Source of the DNA: Roseateles_B flavus
Lineage (GTDB): Bacteria; Pseudomonadota; Gammaproteobacteria; Burkholderiales; Burkholderiaceae_C
Length of the DNA: 64,000 nucleotides
Assembly (NCBI RefSeq): GCF_039872765.1
Contig: NZ_JBDPZC010000011.1
Location: 102,053 to 166,052, forward strand
Direction of reading: 5' to 3'
Below the pieces are notes generated by a model. The model ran no database searches, was not told the origin of the DNA, and worked only from the letters and a program-made list of their open reading frames with translations. The position numbers and the translations under genes were made by a program. Shown one piece after another: positions 36,178 through 45,607 of this stretch (its first letter is position 1; every line of letters starts with the position of its first letter).

Positions 36178-36795
36178 ATGAATTCCCAGACCCGCAAAGT
36201 GCTGATCGACGGCCCGGCCGGCCCCCTCGAATGCGCCGTCGACCAGCTGCTGGACCTGCAGGCGCCGCGCGGCACGGCGGTGATCTGCCATCCCAATCCC
36301 ACACAGGGCGGGACCATGGACAACAAGGTGGTCCAGACCCTGGCTCGCGCTTTTGTGCAGCTGGGCTACCAGGTGGTGCGCTTCAACTTCCGCGGCATCG
36401 GCCAGTCCGGCGGCGGCTGGGACGAGGGGCGCGGCGAGGTGGACGATGCGCTGGCCGTGGTCGCGCACTTCCGCCAGCCGGGCCTGCCCCTGGTGCTGGG
36501 AGGCTTCTCCTTCGGTGGCTATGTGGCCTCGCGTGCCGCGCAGCGCCTGGAGGGCGAGGCGGCGCCGGAACGCCTGGTGCTGGTCGGCCCCGCGACCTCG
36601 CGCTTCGACATGGCCACCGTGCCGGCCGACGCCCTCGTGATCCATGGCGAGATCGATGACGTCGTGCCGCTGAGCTCCGTGCTGGACTGGGCCCGCCCGC
36701 AGCACCTGCCCGTCATCGTCGTGCCCGGCGTGGGCCATTTCTTCCACGGGCAGCTCACGCTGCTCAAGAACCTGGTGCTGCGCAGCTGGCATTGA
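36178..36795 (+). CDS. Alpha/beta hydrolase (COG2945 type)
   Basis: A 205-residue soluble serine hydrolase. The nucleophile elbow is GGFSFGGYVA, the Asp is in HGEIDDVVPL and the His in VPGVGHFFHGQ. HPNPTQGGTMDNKVV is characteristic of this family. The ATG at 36178 is used; a TTG nine bases upstream is possible. Function is unknown. Confidence 0.9.
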   Translation: MNSQTRKVLIDGPAGPLECAVDQLLDLQAPRGTAVICHPNPTQGGTMDNKVVQTLARAFVQLGYQVVRFNFRGIGQSGGGWDEGRGEVDDALAVVAHFRQPGLPLVLGGFSFGGYVASRAAQRLEGEAAPERLVLVGPATSRFDMATVPADALVIHGEIDDVVPLSSVLDWARPQHLPVIVVPGVGHFFHGQLTLLKNLVLRSWH

Positions 36796-36839
36796 GCCCT
36801 CGAGTTGCGCCGCACGTTTTCCTCCTCTTGCCCATCCCC

Positions 36840-37988
36840 ATGAAACGACTGATTGCCCTGGCCCTGGCCGGCGTGGCCTGCGTGTCCGCGCAGGCCCAGG
36901 CGCCGCAAGCCCCCGAGATCGCCGCCCGCAGCTATGTGCTGCTGGACATGACCACCAACCGCATCCTGGCCGAGCGCGAGGCCGACGTCCCCAATGACCC
37001 GGCCTCGCTGACCAAGCTGATGACGGCCTACCTGACCTTCCAGGCGCTGAAGGAGAAGCGCCTGACGCTGGAGCAGGAACTGAGCGTCTCCAAGCGAGCC
37101 TGGGACGAGCGCAAGGGCGACCCCTCGCTGATGTTCATCGACACCACCATGCGCCCCAAGGTGGACGAGCTGCTGCGCGGCCTGATCATCCAGTCGGGCA
37201 ATGACGCCTCGGTGGCTCTGGCCGAGGGCGTGGGCGGCACGCTGGACCAGTTCGTCGCGATGATGAACCGCCAGGCCCAGGCCTGGGGCCTCAAGAACAC
37301 GCGCTTCAGCAACGTCACCGGCCTCAGCGAGGCCGGCCACAAGAGCAGCGCGCGCGACATCGCGGTGATCGCCTCGCACATCATCCGTGACTTCCCGGAG
37401 TACTACCCCTACTACTCGCAGCGCGAGTACACCTTCAACAAGATCCGCCAGCACAACCGCAACCTGCTGCTGACCCGCGACCCCAGCGTCGACGGCATGA
37501 AGACCGGCTTCACCGACGCCGCCGGCTACTGCCTGGTGGCCAGCGCCCAGCGCGACTTCCCCAACGGCAAGCGCCGCCTGCTGAGCGTGGTGATGGGCAC
37601 CGCCTCCAAGGAAGCGCGGGCCAACGAGAGCCAGAAGCTGCTGAACTGGGGCTACTCGGCCTACGACGCCGTCAAGCTCTTCGACGCCGGCCAGGCGGCC
37701 AGCACGGTCAAGGTCTGGAAGGGCGCCGTGCCCGAGGTCAAACTGGGCGCCGAGGGCCCCGTCTTCGTGGCGGTGCCGCGCGGCGAGGGCGGCAAGCTGC
37801 AGACCCAGGTCGAGCGCACCGACCCGCTCGTGGCACCGCTCAACAAGGGCCAGCGCGTGGGCACCATCAAGGTGACGACCACCGGCGGCGTGGCCGTGGC
37901 CGAGGTGCCGCTGGTCGTGCAGGAGGGCGTGGAGCAGGCCGGCATCCTGGGGCGCGCCTGGGACTCCATCCGCCTCTGGATCAAATAA
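36840..37988 (+). CDS. dacC: D-alanyl-D-alanine carboxypeptidase (PBP5/6 type)
   Basis: A 382-residue periplasmic penicillin-binding protein that trims peptidoglycan pentapeptides. The signal peptide ends near AQAQ. Active-site motifs are S56LTK, S119GN and K221TG. A C-terminal PBP5 beta-domain (about 275-355) and an amphipathic membrane-anchor helix at the end (GRAWDSIRLWIK) follow. It opens the conserved dacC-dat-ybeD-lipB-lipA neighbourhood. Confidence 0.95.
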   Translation: MKRLIALALAGVACVSAQAQAPQAPEIAARSYVLLDMTTNRILAEREADVPNDPASLTKLMTAYLTFQALKEKRLTLEQELSVSKRAWDERKGDPSLMFIDTTMRPKVDELLRGLIIQSGNDASVALAEGVGGTLDQFVAMMNRQAQAWGLKNTRFSNVTGLSEAGHKSSARDIAVIASHIIRDFPEYYPYYSQREYTFNKIRQHNRNLLLTRDPSVDGMKTGFTDAAGYCLVASAQRDFPNGKRRLLSVVMGTASKEARANESQKLLNWGYSAYDAVKLFDAGQAASTVKVWKGAVPEVKLGAEGPVFVAVPRGEGGKLQTQVERTDPLVAPLNKGQRVGTIKVTTTGGVAVAEVPLVVQEGVEQAGILGRAWDSIRLWIK

Positions 37989-38075
37989 GCCGGACTTCGC
38001 GCAGGCCTGGGCTGCCCAGCCCGGGCGCGGTGGCGTAAGCTGCGCGGATGCAGACCCGTCTGCAAGGAGTCCGCG

Positions 38076-38951
38076 ATGAAGCCGATGCCGCCCGCAAGCT
38101 GCTATCTGAACGGCGCGATGCTGCCTCTGGCAGAGGCCCGCATCTCGCCCCTGGACCGAGGGTTCCTGTTCGGGGACGGGGTCTACGAGCTCGTGCCGGT
38201 CTATGGCGGGCGCATGTTCCGCGTCGAGGACCACCTCGAACGGCTGGACCGCAGCCTGGCCCGCCTGCGCATCGCCAACCCCTTGAGCCGCCAGGAATGG
38301 CTGCAACTGGGGCGCAGTCTCGTGGAGCGGGCCGGTGGCGGGGACCAGTGGTGGTATCTGCAGGTCACCCGGGGCGAGGCCCCGCGAGACCACGTGATGC
38401 CGCCGGACATCACCCCCACCGTCTTCAGCTACTGCATGCCGCCTGCCTGGCCCACCGCCGAGCAGCGGCACCAGGGCGTGGCCTGCATCACCGCGCGCGA
38501 CTTCCGCTGGCAGCGCGGGGACATCAAGAGCATCTCCCTGCTGGGCAATGTGCTGGCGCGCCAGATCAGCGCGGACCAGGGCGCGCAGGAGACCATCCTC
38601 TTCCGGGATGGCTTCCTGACCGAGGCCTCGGCGTCCAATGTCTGGATCGTCAAGGAAGGCGCCCTGCTGGGGCCGCCGCGCTCCGAGCTGCTGCTGGAAG
38701 GCGTGCGCATGGGCCTGCTGCACGAGTTGTGCGAGGAGCTGGGCATCGGCTATAACCTGCGGCCCATCGCGGAGGCCGAGGTCTTCGCGGCGGACGAGGT
38801 CCTGCTGAGCTCGGCCACCAAGGAGGTGCTGCCGGTGACGCGTCTGGACCACGAGCCCGTCGGCCATGGCGCGCTGCACGGCAAGCCCGGGCCCGTCTAT
38901 GCCAGGCTGCACGAGGCCTACCAGCGGGCCAAGGCCTTGCAGTCCGTCTGA
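38076..38951 (+). CDS. dat: D-amino acid aminotransferase (class IV, PLP)
   Basis: A 291-residue fold-type IV aminotransferase. SPLDRGFLFGDGVYE is the N-terminal signature. The PLP Lys is in DIKSISLLGNVLARQ, and EASASNVWIV and LLSSATKEVLPV bind the cofactor. It probably interconverts D-alanine and D-glutamate for the cell wall, which suits its place after dacC. AAGGAG precedes the ATG. Confidence 0.92.
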   Translation: MKPMPPASCYLNGAMLPLAEARISPLDRGFLFGDGVYELVPVYGGRMFRVEDHLERLDRSLARLRIANPLSRQEWLQLGRSLVERAGGGDQWWYLQVTRGEAPRDHVMPPDITPTVFSYCMPPAWPTAEQRHQGVACITARDFRWQRGDIKSISLLGNVLARQISADQGAQETILFRDGFLTEASASNVWIVKEGALLGPPRSELLLEGVRMGLLHELCEELGIGYNLRPIAEAEVFAADEVLLSSATKEVLPVTRLDHEPVGHGALHGKPGPVYARLHEAYQRAKALQSV

Positions 38952-38989
38952 CAGGCCTCACCTGTGATCGAGTTTTTGAAGGAGGGCGC

Positions 38990-39268
38990 ATGGCGCCGAC
39001 GATTCCCCCCGAGCAGTCCCTGATCGAATACCCGTCCAAGTTCCCCATCAAGGTGATGGGCGCGCATGTCGAGGGCTTCTTCGAGGCCATCGTGATGGTG
39101 GCCCAGCAGTTCGATCCGGAGTTCGACGCCGGCACCGTGGAGCGCCGCCCCAGCAGCAGCGGCAACTACCTGGGCCTGACCATCACCATCACCGCCACCA
39201 GCCGCGAGCAGCTGGACGAGCTCTACCGGACGCTCAGCACGCATCCGATGGTGAAGGTGGTGCTCTGA
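38990..39268 (+). CDS. ybeD: DUF493 family protein YbeD
   Basis: A 92-residue ferredoxin-like fold protein of the DUF493/YbeD family (SLIEYPSKFPIKVMG at the start, closing HPMVKVVL). It is regularly found before lipB and is thought to be regulatory. A strong GAAGGAGG ribosome-binding site precedes the ATG. In this genome a Sel1-repeat gene on the other strand separates it from lipB. Confidence 0.92.
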   Translation: MAPTIPPEQSLIEYPSKFPIKVMGAHVEGFFEAIVMVAQQFDPEFDAGTVERRPSSSGNYLGLTITITATSREQLDELYRTLSTHPMVKVVL

Positions 39269-39271
39269 GGC

Positions 39272-39961
39272 TCAGACCTCGTCCTGCCGCTGCCGCTCGG
39301 ACTCGATGCGCGCATCGATCTCCTCCCGCTTGAAGGGCGCGGCCTCGTCGCCGTTGCGGGCCGCGATGTCGTACCAGTAGCGCGCCAGGCGCAGGTCGCG
39401 CGGCACGCCGTCCCCCTGTTCGTAGAGCGAGGCCAGCAGGTACTGGGCGCCCACGTCGCCGCCGGTGGCCGCCTCGCGGAACCAGCGGGCGGCCTGGGCC
39501 ATGTCCTTGGGCGCGCCCCGGCCCAGGAAGAAGGCGGTGCCCACGGCGACCTGCCCGTCCACGCTGCCATGCTCGGCCGCTCGCAGAAACCAGCGCTGGG
39601 CCTGGACCAGGTCCACGCGCCCCAGCCGGCCCTGCTCGTGCAGCTCGCCCAGCGCCAGCTCGGCGCGCACAAAGCCCTGGCCAGCCGCCTGTTCCAGCAG
39701 CTGCCTTGCCGATCGCGCGCTGCTGCGGGGCAGCTCATCGCGCAGATGCATCATCGCCAGGTTGTAGCGGGCGAGGGCATTGCCTTGTGCCGCGAGCTGC
39801 TGGAAGGCTTTCGCGGCCTCGGGCAGGCGGCCTTGCGCGTAGGCGGCGATGGCTCGGTCCACGGGGACGCCCTGAGGCCCGGCCCCGGGCGGCTGGGCCA
39901 GGGCCAGAGCGCTCCAGAACGTGAGCGTCAGGAGGGGGAGCAGGGCGGTGCGTCGTGGCAT
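39272..39961 (-). CDS. Secreted Sel1-like tetratricopeptide repeat protein
   Basis: A 229-residue protein with a signal peptide (to about residue 23). It has about five Sel1-type repeats between residues 28 and 205, seen in periodic A-x-YNLA-M, A-LALGELHEQG and AQYLLASLYEQGDG-type segments. A charged C-terminal tail (EEIDARIESERQRQ) follows. Sel1 repeats mediate protein contacts; no enzyme activity is expected. It is inverted between ybeD and lipB, with its stop 3 bp from that of ybeD. Confidence 0.88.
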   Translation of the reverse strand: MPRRTALLPLLTLTFWSALALAQPPGAGPQGVPVDRAIAAYAQGRLPEAAKAFQQLAAQGNALARYNLAMMHLRDELPRSSARSARQLLEQAAGQGFVRAELALGELHEQGRLGRVDLVQAQRWFLRAAEHGSVDGQVAVGTAFFLGRGAPKDMAQAARWFREAATGGDVGAQYLLASLYEQGDGVPRDLRLARYWYDIAARNGDEAAPFKREEIDARIESERQRQDEV

Positions 39962-40053
39962 GGGAGCGTCCTTCGGTACTTTGCGGCTTGTAACGCAGTC
40001 TTGGTCGCGGCGGCGCCGTGGGGCCTTACAGGGGCGGCGCTACCATCTGGCCC

Positions 40054-40722
40054 ATGCTGATCAAGACCCTGGGCCGCGTCGACTATGCGGCCACCCTGGC
40101 CGCCATGCAGGCCTTCACCGCGGAGCGCGGCCCGGACACGCCGGACGAGCTCTGGCTCTGCGAGTTCGATCCCGTCTACACCCAGGGCCTGGCCGGCAAG
40201 GCCGACCATGTGCTCGATCCGGCCGGCATCCCGGTGGTGCAGACCAACCGCGGCGGCCAGGTGACCTACCACGGCCCCGGCCAGGTGGTGGCCTATCCCC
40301 TGGTGGACCTGCAGCGCCTGGGCATCTATGTCCGCGAGTACGTCTTCCGGCTGGAGGCGGCCGTGATCCAGACGCTGGAGACCTTCGGCGTCACCGGCCA
40401 CCGCGTCTCCGGCGCCCCGGGCATCTATGTGCGGCTGGACGACCCGTCCTCCCACGCTGCCCTCACCGGCCCGGCCGATCCCAGCGACCCGTTCAAGGGC
40501 CTGGGCAAGATCGCCGCCCTGGGGATCAAGATCAGCCGGCACTGCAGTTACCACGGCGTGGCCCTCAATGTGGGCATGGATTTGCACCCTTTCGATGGCA
40601 TCAACCCTTGCGGATACGCAGGACTGAAGACGGTGGACCTCGCTACACTTCGGGTTTTCTCCGACTGGACCACCGTGGCCCAGCGATTCGGCGAGCGGCT
40701 GGCTGCCCAGCTCACGCCATGA
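40054..40722 (+). CDS. lipB: Octanoyl-[acyl carrier protein]:protein N-octanoyltransferase LipB
   Basis: A 222-residue enzyme that transfers octanoate to lipoyl domains. RGGQVTYHGPGQVVAYP is diagnostic. The catalytic pair is Lys152 (GKIAALGIKISR) and Cys186 (NPCGYAG). Residues 129-149 form a short insertion rich in Pro, Ser and Asp not usual in the enterobacterial protein. It is followed by lipA. Confidence 0.96.
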   Translation: MLIKTLGRVDYAATLAAMQAFTAERGPDTPDELWLCEFDPVYTQGLAGKADHVLDPAGIPVVQTNRGGQVTYHGPGQVVAYPLVDLQRLGIYVREYVFRLEAAVIQTLETFGVTGHRVSGAPGIYVRLDDPSSHAALTGPADPSDPFKGLGKIAALGIKISRHCSYHGVALNVGMDLHPFDGINPCGYAGLKTVDLATLRVFSDWTTVAQRFGERLAAQLTP

Positions 40723-40767
40723 AGCTGCACTGAGCCTGCAGCGAGCCAGCCCTGAGGACGAGGCGCC

Positions 40768-41757
40768 ATGCCCACCGAGAACATCACGCACGAAGCCAAG
40801 ACCGGCGACGACTACGACGCCAGCGCCAAGCAGAAGGCCCAGGCCAAGACGGCACGCATCCCCATCAAGATCGTGCCCGCCGAGACCCTCAAGAAGCCGG
40901 ACTGGATCCGCGTGAAGGCCGGCTCGCCCAGCACCCGCTTCTACGAGATCAAGCAGATCCTGCGCGAGCACAAGCTGCACACGGTCTGCGAGGAAGCGTC
41001 CTGTCCCAATATCGGTGAATGCTTCGGCCACGGCACGGCCACCTTCATGATCATGGGCGACAAGTGCACCCGCCGCTGCCCCTTCTGCGACGTCGGCCAC
41101 GGCCGCCCCGACCCGCTGGACGTCAACGAGCCCGAGAACCTCGCCAAGACCATCGCCGCGCTGAAGCTCAAGTACGTGGTGATCACCAGCGTGGACCGTG
41201 ACGACCTCCGCGACGGCGGTGCCGGCCACTTCGCCGCCTGCATCAGCAAGGTCCGCGAGCTGAGTCCCAGCACCCAGATCGAGGTCCTGGTGCCCGACTT
41301 CCGCGGCCGCATGGACCGCGCACTGGACATCCTCAAGGCCGCCCCGCCCGATGTGATGAACCACAACCTCGAGACCGCACCGCGCCTGTACAAGGAAGCG
41401 CGCCCGGGTTCGGACTACGAGTTCAGCCTCAACCTGCTCAAGCGCTTCAAGGAAGAAGTGCCGGGCGTGCCGACCAAGAGCGGCATCATGGTGGGCCTGG
41501 GCGAGACCGACGAGGAAGTGCTGCAGGTGATGCGCGACATGCGCGCCCACAACATCGACATGCTCACCATCGGGCAATACCTGGCCCCGTCCGGCCATCA
41601 CCTGCCGGTGCGCCGCTACGTGCACCCCGACGTCTTCAAGATGTACGAGGCCGAGGCCTACAAGATGGGCTTCACCCACGCCGCCGTGGGTGCCCTGGTG
41701 CGCTCCAGCTACCACGCGGACAAGCAGGCCGCGCAGGCGGGTGTCGTCAGCGGCTGA
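40768..41757 (+). CDS. lipA: Lipoyl synthase LipA
   Basis: A 329-residue radical-SAM enzyme that inserts two sulphurs into octanoyl groups. The auxiliary cluster motif is CEEASCPNIGEC, the radical-SAM motif is CTRRCPFC, and the C-terminal RSSY is present. It lies 45 bp after lipB and completes lipoate assembly with it. Confidence 0.97.
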   Translation: MPTENITHEAKTGDDYDASAKQKAQAKTARIPIKIVPAETLKKPDWIRVKAGSPSTRFYEIKQILREHKLHTVCEEASCPNIGECFGHGTATFMIMGDKCTRRCPFCDVGHGRPDPLDVNEPENLAKTIAALKLKYVVITSVDRDDLRDGGAGHFAACISKVRELSPSTQIEVLVPDFRGRMDRALDILKAAPPDVMNHNLETAPRLYKEARPGSDYEFSLNLLKRFKEEVPGVPTKSGIMVGLGETDEEVLQVMRDMRAHNIDMLTIGQYLAPSGHHLPVRRYVHPDVFKMYEAEAYKMGFTHAAVGALVRSSYHADKQAAQAGVVSG

Positions 41758-41777
41758 CCGGATCGGTCCGCCATGAC

Positions 41778-41802
41778 AAAGGCCCGCATCGGCGGGCCTT
41801 TT
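41778..41802. terminator. Terminator after lipA, probably bidirectional
   Basis: AAAGGCCCGC - ATC - GGCGGGCCTTTT, 20 bp after lipA and facing the convergent thioredoxin gene. Confidence 0.85.
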
Positions 41803-41839
41803 GCTTTTCCCTCTCGGGGTCAGGTCTTGACACCGAGCG

Positions 41840-42802
41840 TCAGAACAGCGCCATCGACAGCTTGCGGCGGTACTGGTCCAGCAGCGGATCCGCGGGCGCC
41901 ACGGTCGCGTGGCCGGCCAGCTGCAGCCCGCCCTTGGGCTCGCCGGCGGCGGGTGCCGAGGCCTTGGGCTGGGGCTTGGTCAGGATCTCGAGGATGGCGA
42001 CGTAGGTCTTGCGCGCCAGCTCGCCGTTCCAGGCCTTGTCGCGCATGATGATTTCCAGCAGCTCCTCCATGGCCTCGGTGAAGCGGCCGGCGGCGAAATG
42101 CAGCTGCACGAGGCCGTAGCGGGCGTCGAAGTCTCGCTTGTTGGCGGCAACGGCGGCCTGCAGGGCGCTGGCGTCCAGGCCGCGCTGCGCGGCCTCGGCC
42201 GCCTGCAGCCACAGGGCCAGGGCAGCGAAGCGGGCGTGCGGGGTGATGGTGTCGGCGGCCTGCACGGCCACCGGCTCGAAGGCGGCGCGGGCCTCGCCCA
42301 CACGGCCGGATTCCAGCAGGGCCTTGACCAGGTCGAAGCGGGCGGCTTCGTTGCCGGGATCGGCCTCGAGCGCGGCAATGAACTTGGCCAGCGCGGCATC
42401 GGCGTCGCCCTCGGCCAGCAGGTCCTCGCCCTCGGCCAGATCCTGCTCTGCCTCCAGTTCACCGGCCTCGGGCAGGTGCTTGGCCAGGAATTCGCGGATC
42501 TGGGACTCGGGAATGGCGCCCACGAAACCGTCCACCGGCTGGCCGCCCACGAACATCACGCAGAAGGGAATGCTGCGCACGCCGAAGGCCTGGCTCAGCT
42601 GGCTGGCGATCTCGGGCTGCTCGTCGCTGTTGAGCTTGGCCAGCAGGAAGCGGCCGCCGTAGTCGGCCTCCAGGCGTTCGAGGATGGGGCCCAGGCTCTT
42701 GCACGGGCCGCACCAGGGCGCCCAGATGTCCAGCAGCACCGGCTGCTGCATGGAAGCCTGCAGCAGTTCGGTCTCGAAGTTCTGAAGAGTGATGTCGATC
42801 AT
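41840..42802 (-). CDS. Thioredoxin-TPR co-chaperone, CnoX/YbbN-like
   Basis: A 320-residue protein with an N-terminal thioredoxin domain (about 1-110; WAPWCGPCKSLGP, so a full CGPC redox motif). A TPR-rich C-terminal region (about 115-270) matches CnoX/YbbN, which protect proteins under oxidative stress and pass them to chaperones. The E. coli protein lacks the first Cys, so this one may be redox-active. It is divergent from purE. Confidence 0.9.
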   Translation of the reverse strand: MIDITLQNFETELLQASMQQPVLLDIWAPWCGPCKSLGPILERLEADYGGRFLLAKLNSDEQPEIASQLSQAFGVRSIPFCVMFVGGQPVDGFVGAIPESQIREFLAKHLPEAGELEAEQDLAEGEDLLAEGDADAALAKFIAALEADPGNEAARFDLVKALLESGRVGEARAAFEPVAVQAADTITPHARFAALALWLQAAEAAQRGLDASALQAAVAANKRDFDARYGLVQLHFAAGRFTEAMEELLEIIMRDKAWNGELARKTYVAILEILTKPQPKASAPAAGEPKGGLQLAGHATVAPADPLLDQYRRKLSMALF

Positions 42803-42899
42803 GGTGTGGGGTGTGTTCTTGCCGGATGTCGGCGCCTCGTGGCCCGGCACTCCGGCGGCAGATGGGGCGCGCCGCCTACAATTCAAGGTTTTCCAGCCT

Positions 42900-43409
42900 A
42901 TGGAGCGAGCCGTGAGCAGCGCCTCTCCCCTGATCGGCGTGGTGATGGGATCCAGCAGTGACTGGGAGACCATGAAGCACGCCGCAGACATTCTCTCCGA
43001 GTTCGGTGTGCCCTTCGAGGCGCAGGTGGTCTCCGCCCACCGCATGCCGGACGACATGTTCGCCTACGCCGAGCAGGCCCAGGCCCGCGGCCTGCGCGCC
43101 ATCATCGCCGGTGCCGGCGGTGCTGCCCACCTGCCGGGCATGCTGGCGGCCAAGACGCTCGTGCCCGTGCTGGGCGTGCCGGTGGCCAGCCGCCACCTGC
43201 AGGGCGTGGATTCCCTGCACTCCATCGTCCAGATGCCCAAGGGCATTCCCGTGGCCACCTTCGCCATCGGCACGGCCGGCGCCGGCAATGCCGCGCTGTT
43301 CGCCGTGGCCATGCTGGCCCAGGACGATGCCGCCCTGCGCGAGCAGCTGGCGGCCTACCGCCAGCGCCAGACCGAGCATGCCCGCGGCATGAGCAAGGAC
43401 CTGATCTGA
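42900..43409 (+). CDS. purE: 5-(carboxyamino)imidazole ribonucleotide mutase PurE
   Basis: A 169-residue class I PurE. GVVMGSSSDWETMKHA is the substrate-binding signature, SAHRMPD carries the catalytic His, and AGAGGAAHLPGM is conserved. It converts N5-CAIR to CAIR in purine synthesis. ATG at 42900 is used; GTG at 42912 has a better-spaced GGAG and would shorten the protein by four residues. Its stop overlaps the purK start by 1 nt. Confidence 0.96.
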   Translation: MERAVSSASPLIGVVMGSSSDWETMKHAADILSEFGVPFEAQVVSAHRMPDDMFAYAEQAQARGLRAIIAGAGGAAHLPGMLAAKTLVPVLGVPVASRHLQGVDSLHSIVQMPKGIPVATFAIGTAGAGNAALFAVAMLAQDDAALREQLAAYRQRQTEHARGMSKDLI

Positions 43410-44575
43410 TGGCCAAGCGTCTGGAAGCCGGCACGGCCACCCTGGGCGTGATGGGCGGCGGCCAGTTGGGCCGCATGTTCGTGCACGCGGCCCAGGCCCT
43501 GGGCTACCGCACCGTGGTGCTGGACCCGGACCCGGAAAGCCCGGCCGGCCTGATCGCCCATGAGCACCTCCAGGCCGACTACCTGGACGAAGCCGCCCTG
43601 GCCCGCCTGGCCGCGGCCAGCGATGCCATCAGCACCGAATTCGAGAACGTGCCCGCCGACGCCCTGCGCCGCCTGGCGCGGCAGCGCTTCGTGGCGCCTG
43701 CCGGCGACTGCGTGGCCATTTGCCAGGACCGGGCCGACGAAAAAGCGCATTTCCAGCGCAGCGGCGTGGCCTGTGCGCCTTATGCCGTGATCCGGAGCGA
43801 GGTCGACCTGGCCGCGGTGCCCGCCAGCCTGCTGCCCGGCATTCTCAAGACGGCCCGCATGGGCTATGACGGCAAGGGGCAGGTCCGCGTCAAGACGCCG
43901 CAGGCGCTGGCCGAGGCCTTCCATGCGCTGAAGGGCGTGCCCTGTGTGCTGGAGCAGATGCTGCCGCTGCAGCTGGAGCTGTCCTGCATCGTCGTGCGGG
44001 GCGATGACGGCCAGATCGTGCACTTCCCCGTGCAGCAGAACCTGCACCGCGACGGCATCCTCGCCGTCACCCAGGTGCCGGCGCCGGCCGTGTCGGCGGC
44101 GCTGCAGCAGCAGGTGGTGGAGTCAGCCTCGCGCATCGCGGCCGAAATGGGCTACGTGGGCGTGCTGTGCGTGGAGTTCTTCCTGCTGCAGGACGGCTCC
44201 CTGGTGGTCAACGAGATGGCCCCGCGCCCGCACAACTCCGGTCATTACACGATGAACGCCTGCGACGTCTCGCAGTTCGAGATGCAGGTCCGCGCCATGG
44301 CTGGCCTGCCGCTGCGTCCGCCGCGCCTGCATTCGGCCACGGTGATGCTGAACCTGCTGGGCGACCTCTGGTTCGATGCCGCGGGCACCGAGCGCACGCC
44401 GCCCTGGGGCGAGGTGCTGGCCCTGCCGGGCACCCACCTGCATCTCTACGGCAAGCTGAGCGCCCGGCCGGGGCGCAAGATGGGTCACCTGAACATCACG
44501 GCCGCAACGCCCGAGGCGGCCGAGGACTCGGCCCGTGCCGCCGCCCGCCTGCTGGGCCTGCCGGACGCGTGGTGA
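43409..44575 (+). CDS. purK: 5-(carboxyamino)imidazole ribonucleotide synthase PurK
   Basis: A 388-residue ATP-grasp enzyme that makes N5-CAIR from AIR, bicarbonate and ATP. GVMGGGQLGRMFVHAAQALG is the N-terminal fold signature. LKTARMGYDGKGQVRV and NEMAPRPHNSGHYT are the ATP-grasp and metal segments. It is coupled to purE (TGATG) and followed 22 bp later by the Sua5 gene. Confidence 0.97.
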   Translation: MAKRLEAGTATLGVMGGGQLGRMFVHAAQALGYRTVVLDPDPESPAGLIAHEHLQADYLDEAALARLAAASDAISTEFENVPADALRRLARQRFVAPAGDCVAICQDRADEKAHFQRSGVACAPYAVIRSEVDLAAVPASLLPGILKTARMGYDGKGQVRVKTPQALAEAFHALKGVPCVLEQMLPLQLELSCIVVRGDDGQIVHFPVQQNLHRDGILAVTQVPAPAVSAALQQQVVESASRIAAEMGYVGVLCVEFFLLQDGSLVVNEMAPRPHNSGHYTMNACDVSQFEMQVRAMAGLPLRPPRLHSATVMLNLLGDLWFDAAGTERTPPWGEVLALPGTHLHLYGKLSARPGRKMGHLNITAATPEAAEDSARAAARLLGLPDAW

Positions 44576-44597
44576 GCCTGCGAGCGGAGCTGAGACC

Positions 44598-45587
44598 ATG
44601 CTGCTGAATGGAGCCGATCCTGCCGCCGTGCGCCAGGCCGCCGAGGCCCTGGCCCGCGGCGCCCTGGTGGCCTTGCCTACCGAGACCGTCTACGGCCTGG
44701 GCGCTCGCGCCGACGACGACGCGGCGGTCGCCCAGATCTTCGCTGCCAAGGGTCGGCCGGCGGACCATCCGCTGATCGTCCACGTGCCCGACATGGCCGC
44801 AGCCGAGCCTTTCGCGGCCCGCCTGCCCGCGTCGGCCCGCAAGCTGATGCAGGCCTTCTGGCCCGGCCCGCTGACGGTCATCGTGCCGCGTGCCGAGGGC
44901 ATGGCCGCGGCCGCAGCCGGTGGGCAGGACACCGTGGGCCTGCGCTGCCCCGCGCATCCGGTCGCCCAGGCCCTGCTGCGCGAGGCGCTGCGGCTGGGCG
45001 TGCGCGGCGTGGCCGCTCCCAGCGCCAATCGGTTCGGGCGGGTGAGTCCCACGCACGCGGCCCATGTGCGCAGCGAGTTCGACGAGTCCCTGATCATCCT
45101 GGATGGCGGGGACTGCGAGGTGGGCATCGAGTCCAGCATCATCGACTGCAGCCGCGGCCATCCCGTGCTGCTGCGCCCGGGGGTGCTGACGCGCGCCCAG
45201 ATCGAGGCGGCGCTGGGCGAACCGCTGCACGCGCGCGATGCAGCTGCGCCGCGGGCCTCGGGCACGCTCGAGGCCCACTACGCGCCCAGTGCGGTGGTGC
45301 GCCTGCTGAGCCAGGCGGCCATCGAATCTGCCCTGGCCAAAGAAGTTCCCAAGGGTGTGGCGGTATATTCGCGCACCATGCCAGCCCGGTCGCCCGAGCT
45401 CTGGCGCCCCCTGCCCGACGATGCGCGTGCCGCAGCCCACGACCTGTTTGCCGTGCTGCGCGAGCTGGACGAGGCCGGCATGCGCGAGATCTGGGTGGAG
45501 CAGCCCCCCTCGGATTCAACCTGGGACGGCGTGCGCGACCGCCTGTCGCGCGCGGCAGCTGCTTTCGCCACCGGGGCTGGCGATTGA
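44598..45587 (+). CDS. L-threonylcarbamoyladenylate synthase (Sua5/YrdC)
   Basis: A 329-residue two-domain Sua5 enzyme that makes threonylcarbamoyl-AMP for the t6A37 modification of ANN-decoding tRNAs. The YrdC domain (1-200) has LPTETVYGLGARADD, the KGRPADHPL substrate loop and APSANRFGRVSPTHA. The Sua5 domain (about 205-325) is joined by a linker containing SGTLEAHYAP. tsaB, a later step of the same pathway, is about 4 kb downstream. Confidence 0.94.
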   Translation: MLLNGADPAAVRQAAEALARGALVALPTETVYGLGARADDDAAVAQIFAAKGRPADHPLIVHVPDMAAAEPFAARLPASARKLMQAFWPGPLTVIVPRAEGMAAAAAGGQDTVGLRCPAHPVAQALLREALRLGVRGVAAPSANRFGRVSPTHAAHVRSEFDESLIILDGGDCEVGIESSIIDCSRGHPVLLRPGVLTRAQIEAALGEPLHARDAAAPRASGTLEAHYAPSAVVRLLSQAAIESALAKEVPKGVAVYSRTMPARSPELWRPLPDDARAAAHDLFAVLRELDEAGMREIWVEQPPSDSTWDGVRDRLSRAAAAFATGAGD

Positions 45588-45607
45588 TTTCCCGTGATGG
45601 AGTGTTC

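Noticed and set aside
36519..38912. 797-codon minus-strand open frame opposite dacC and dat
   Set aside because: Antisense of conserved genes with His/Gln/Ala-rich composition.
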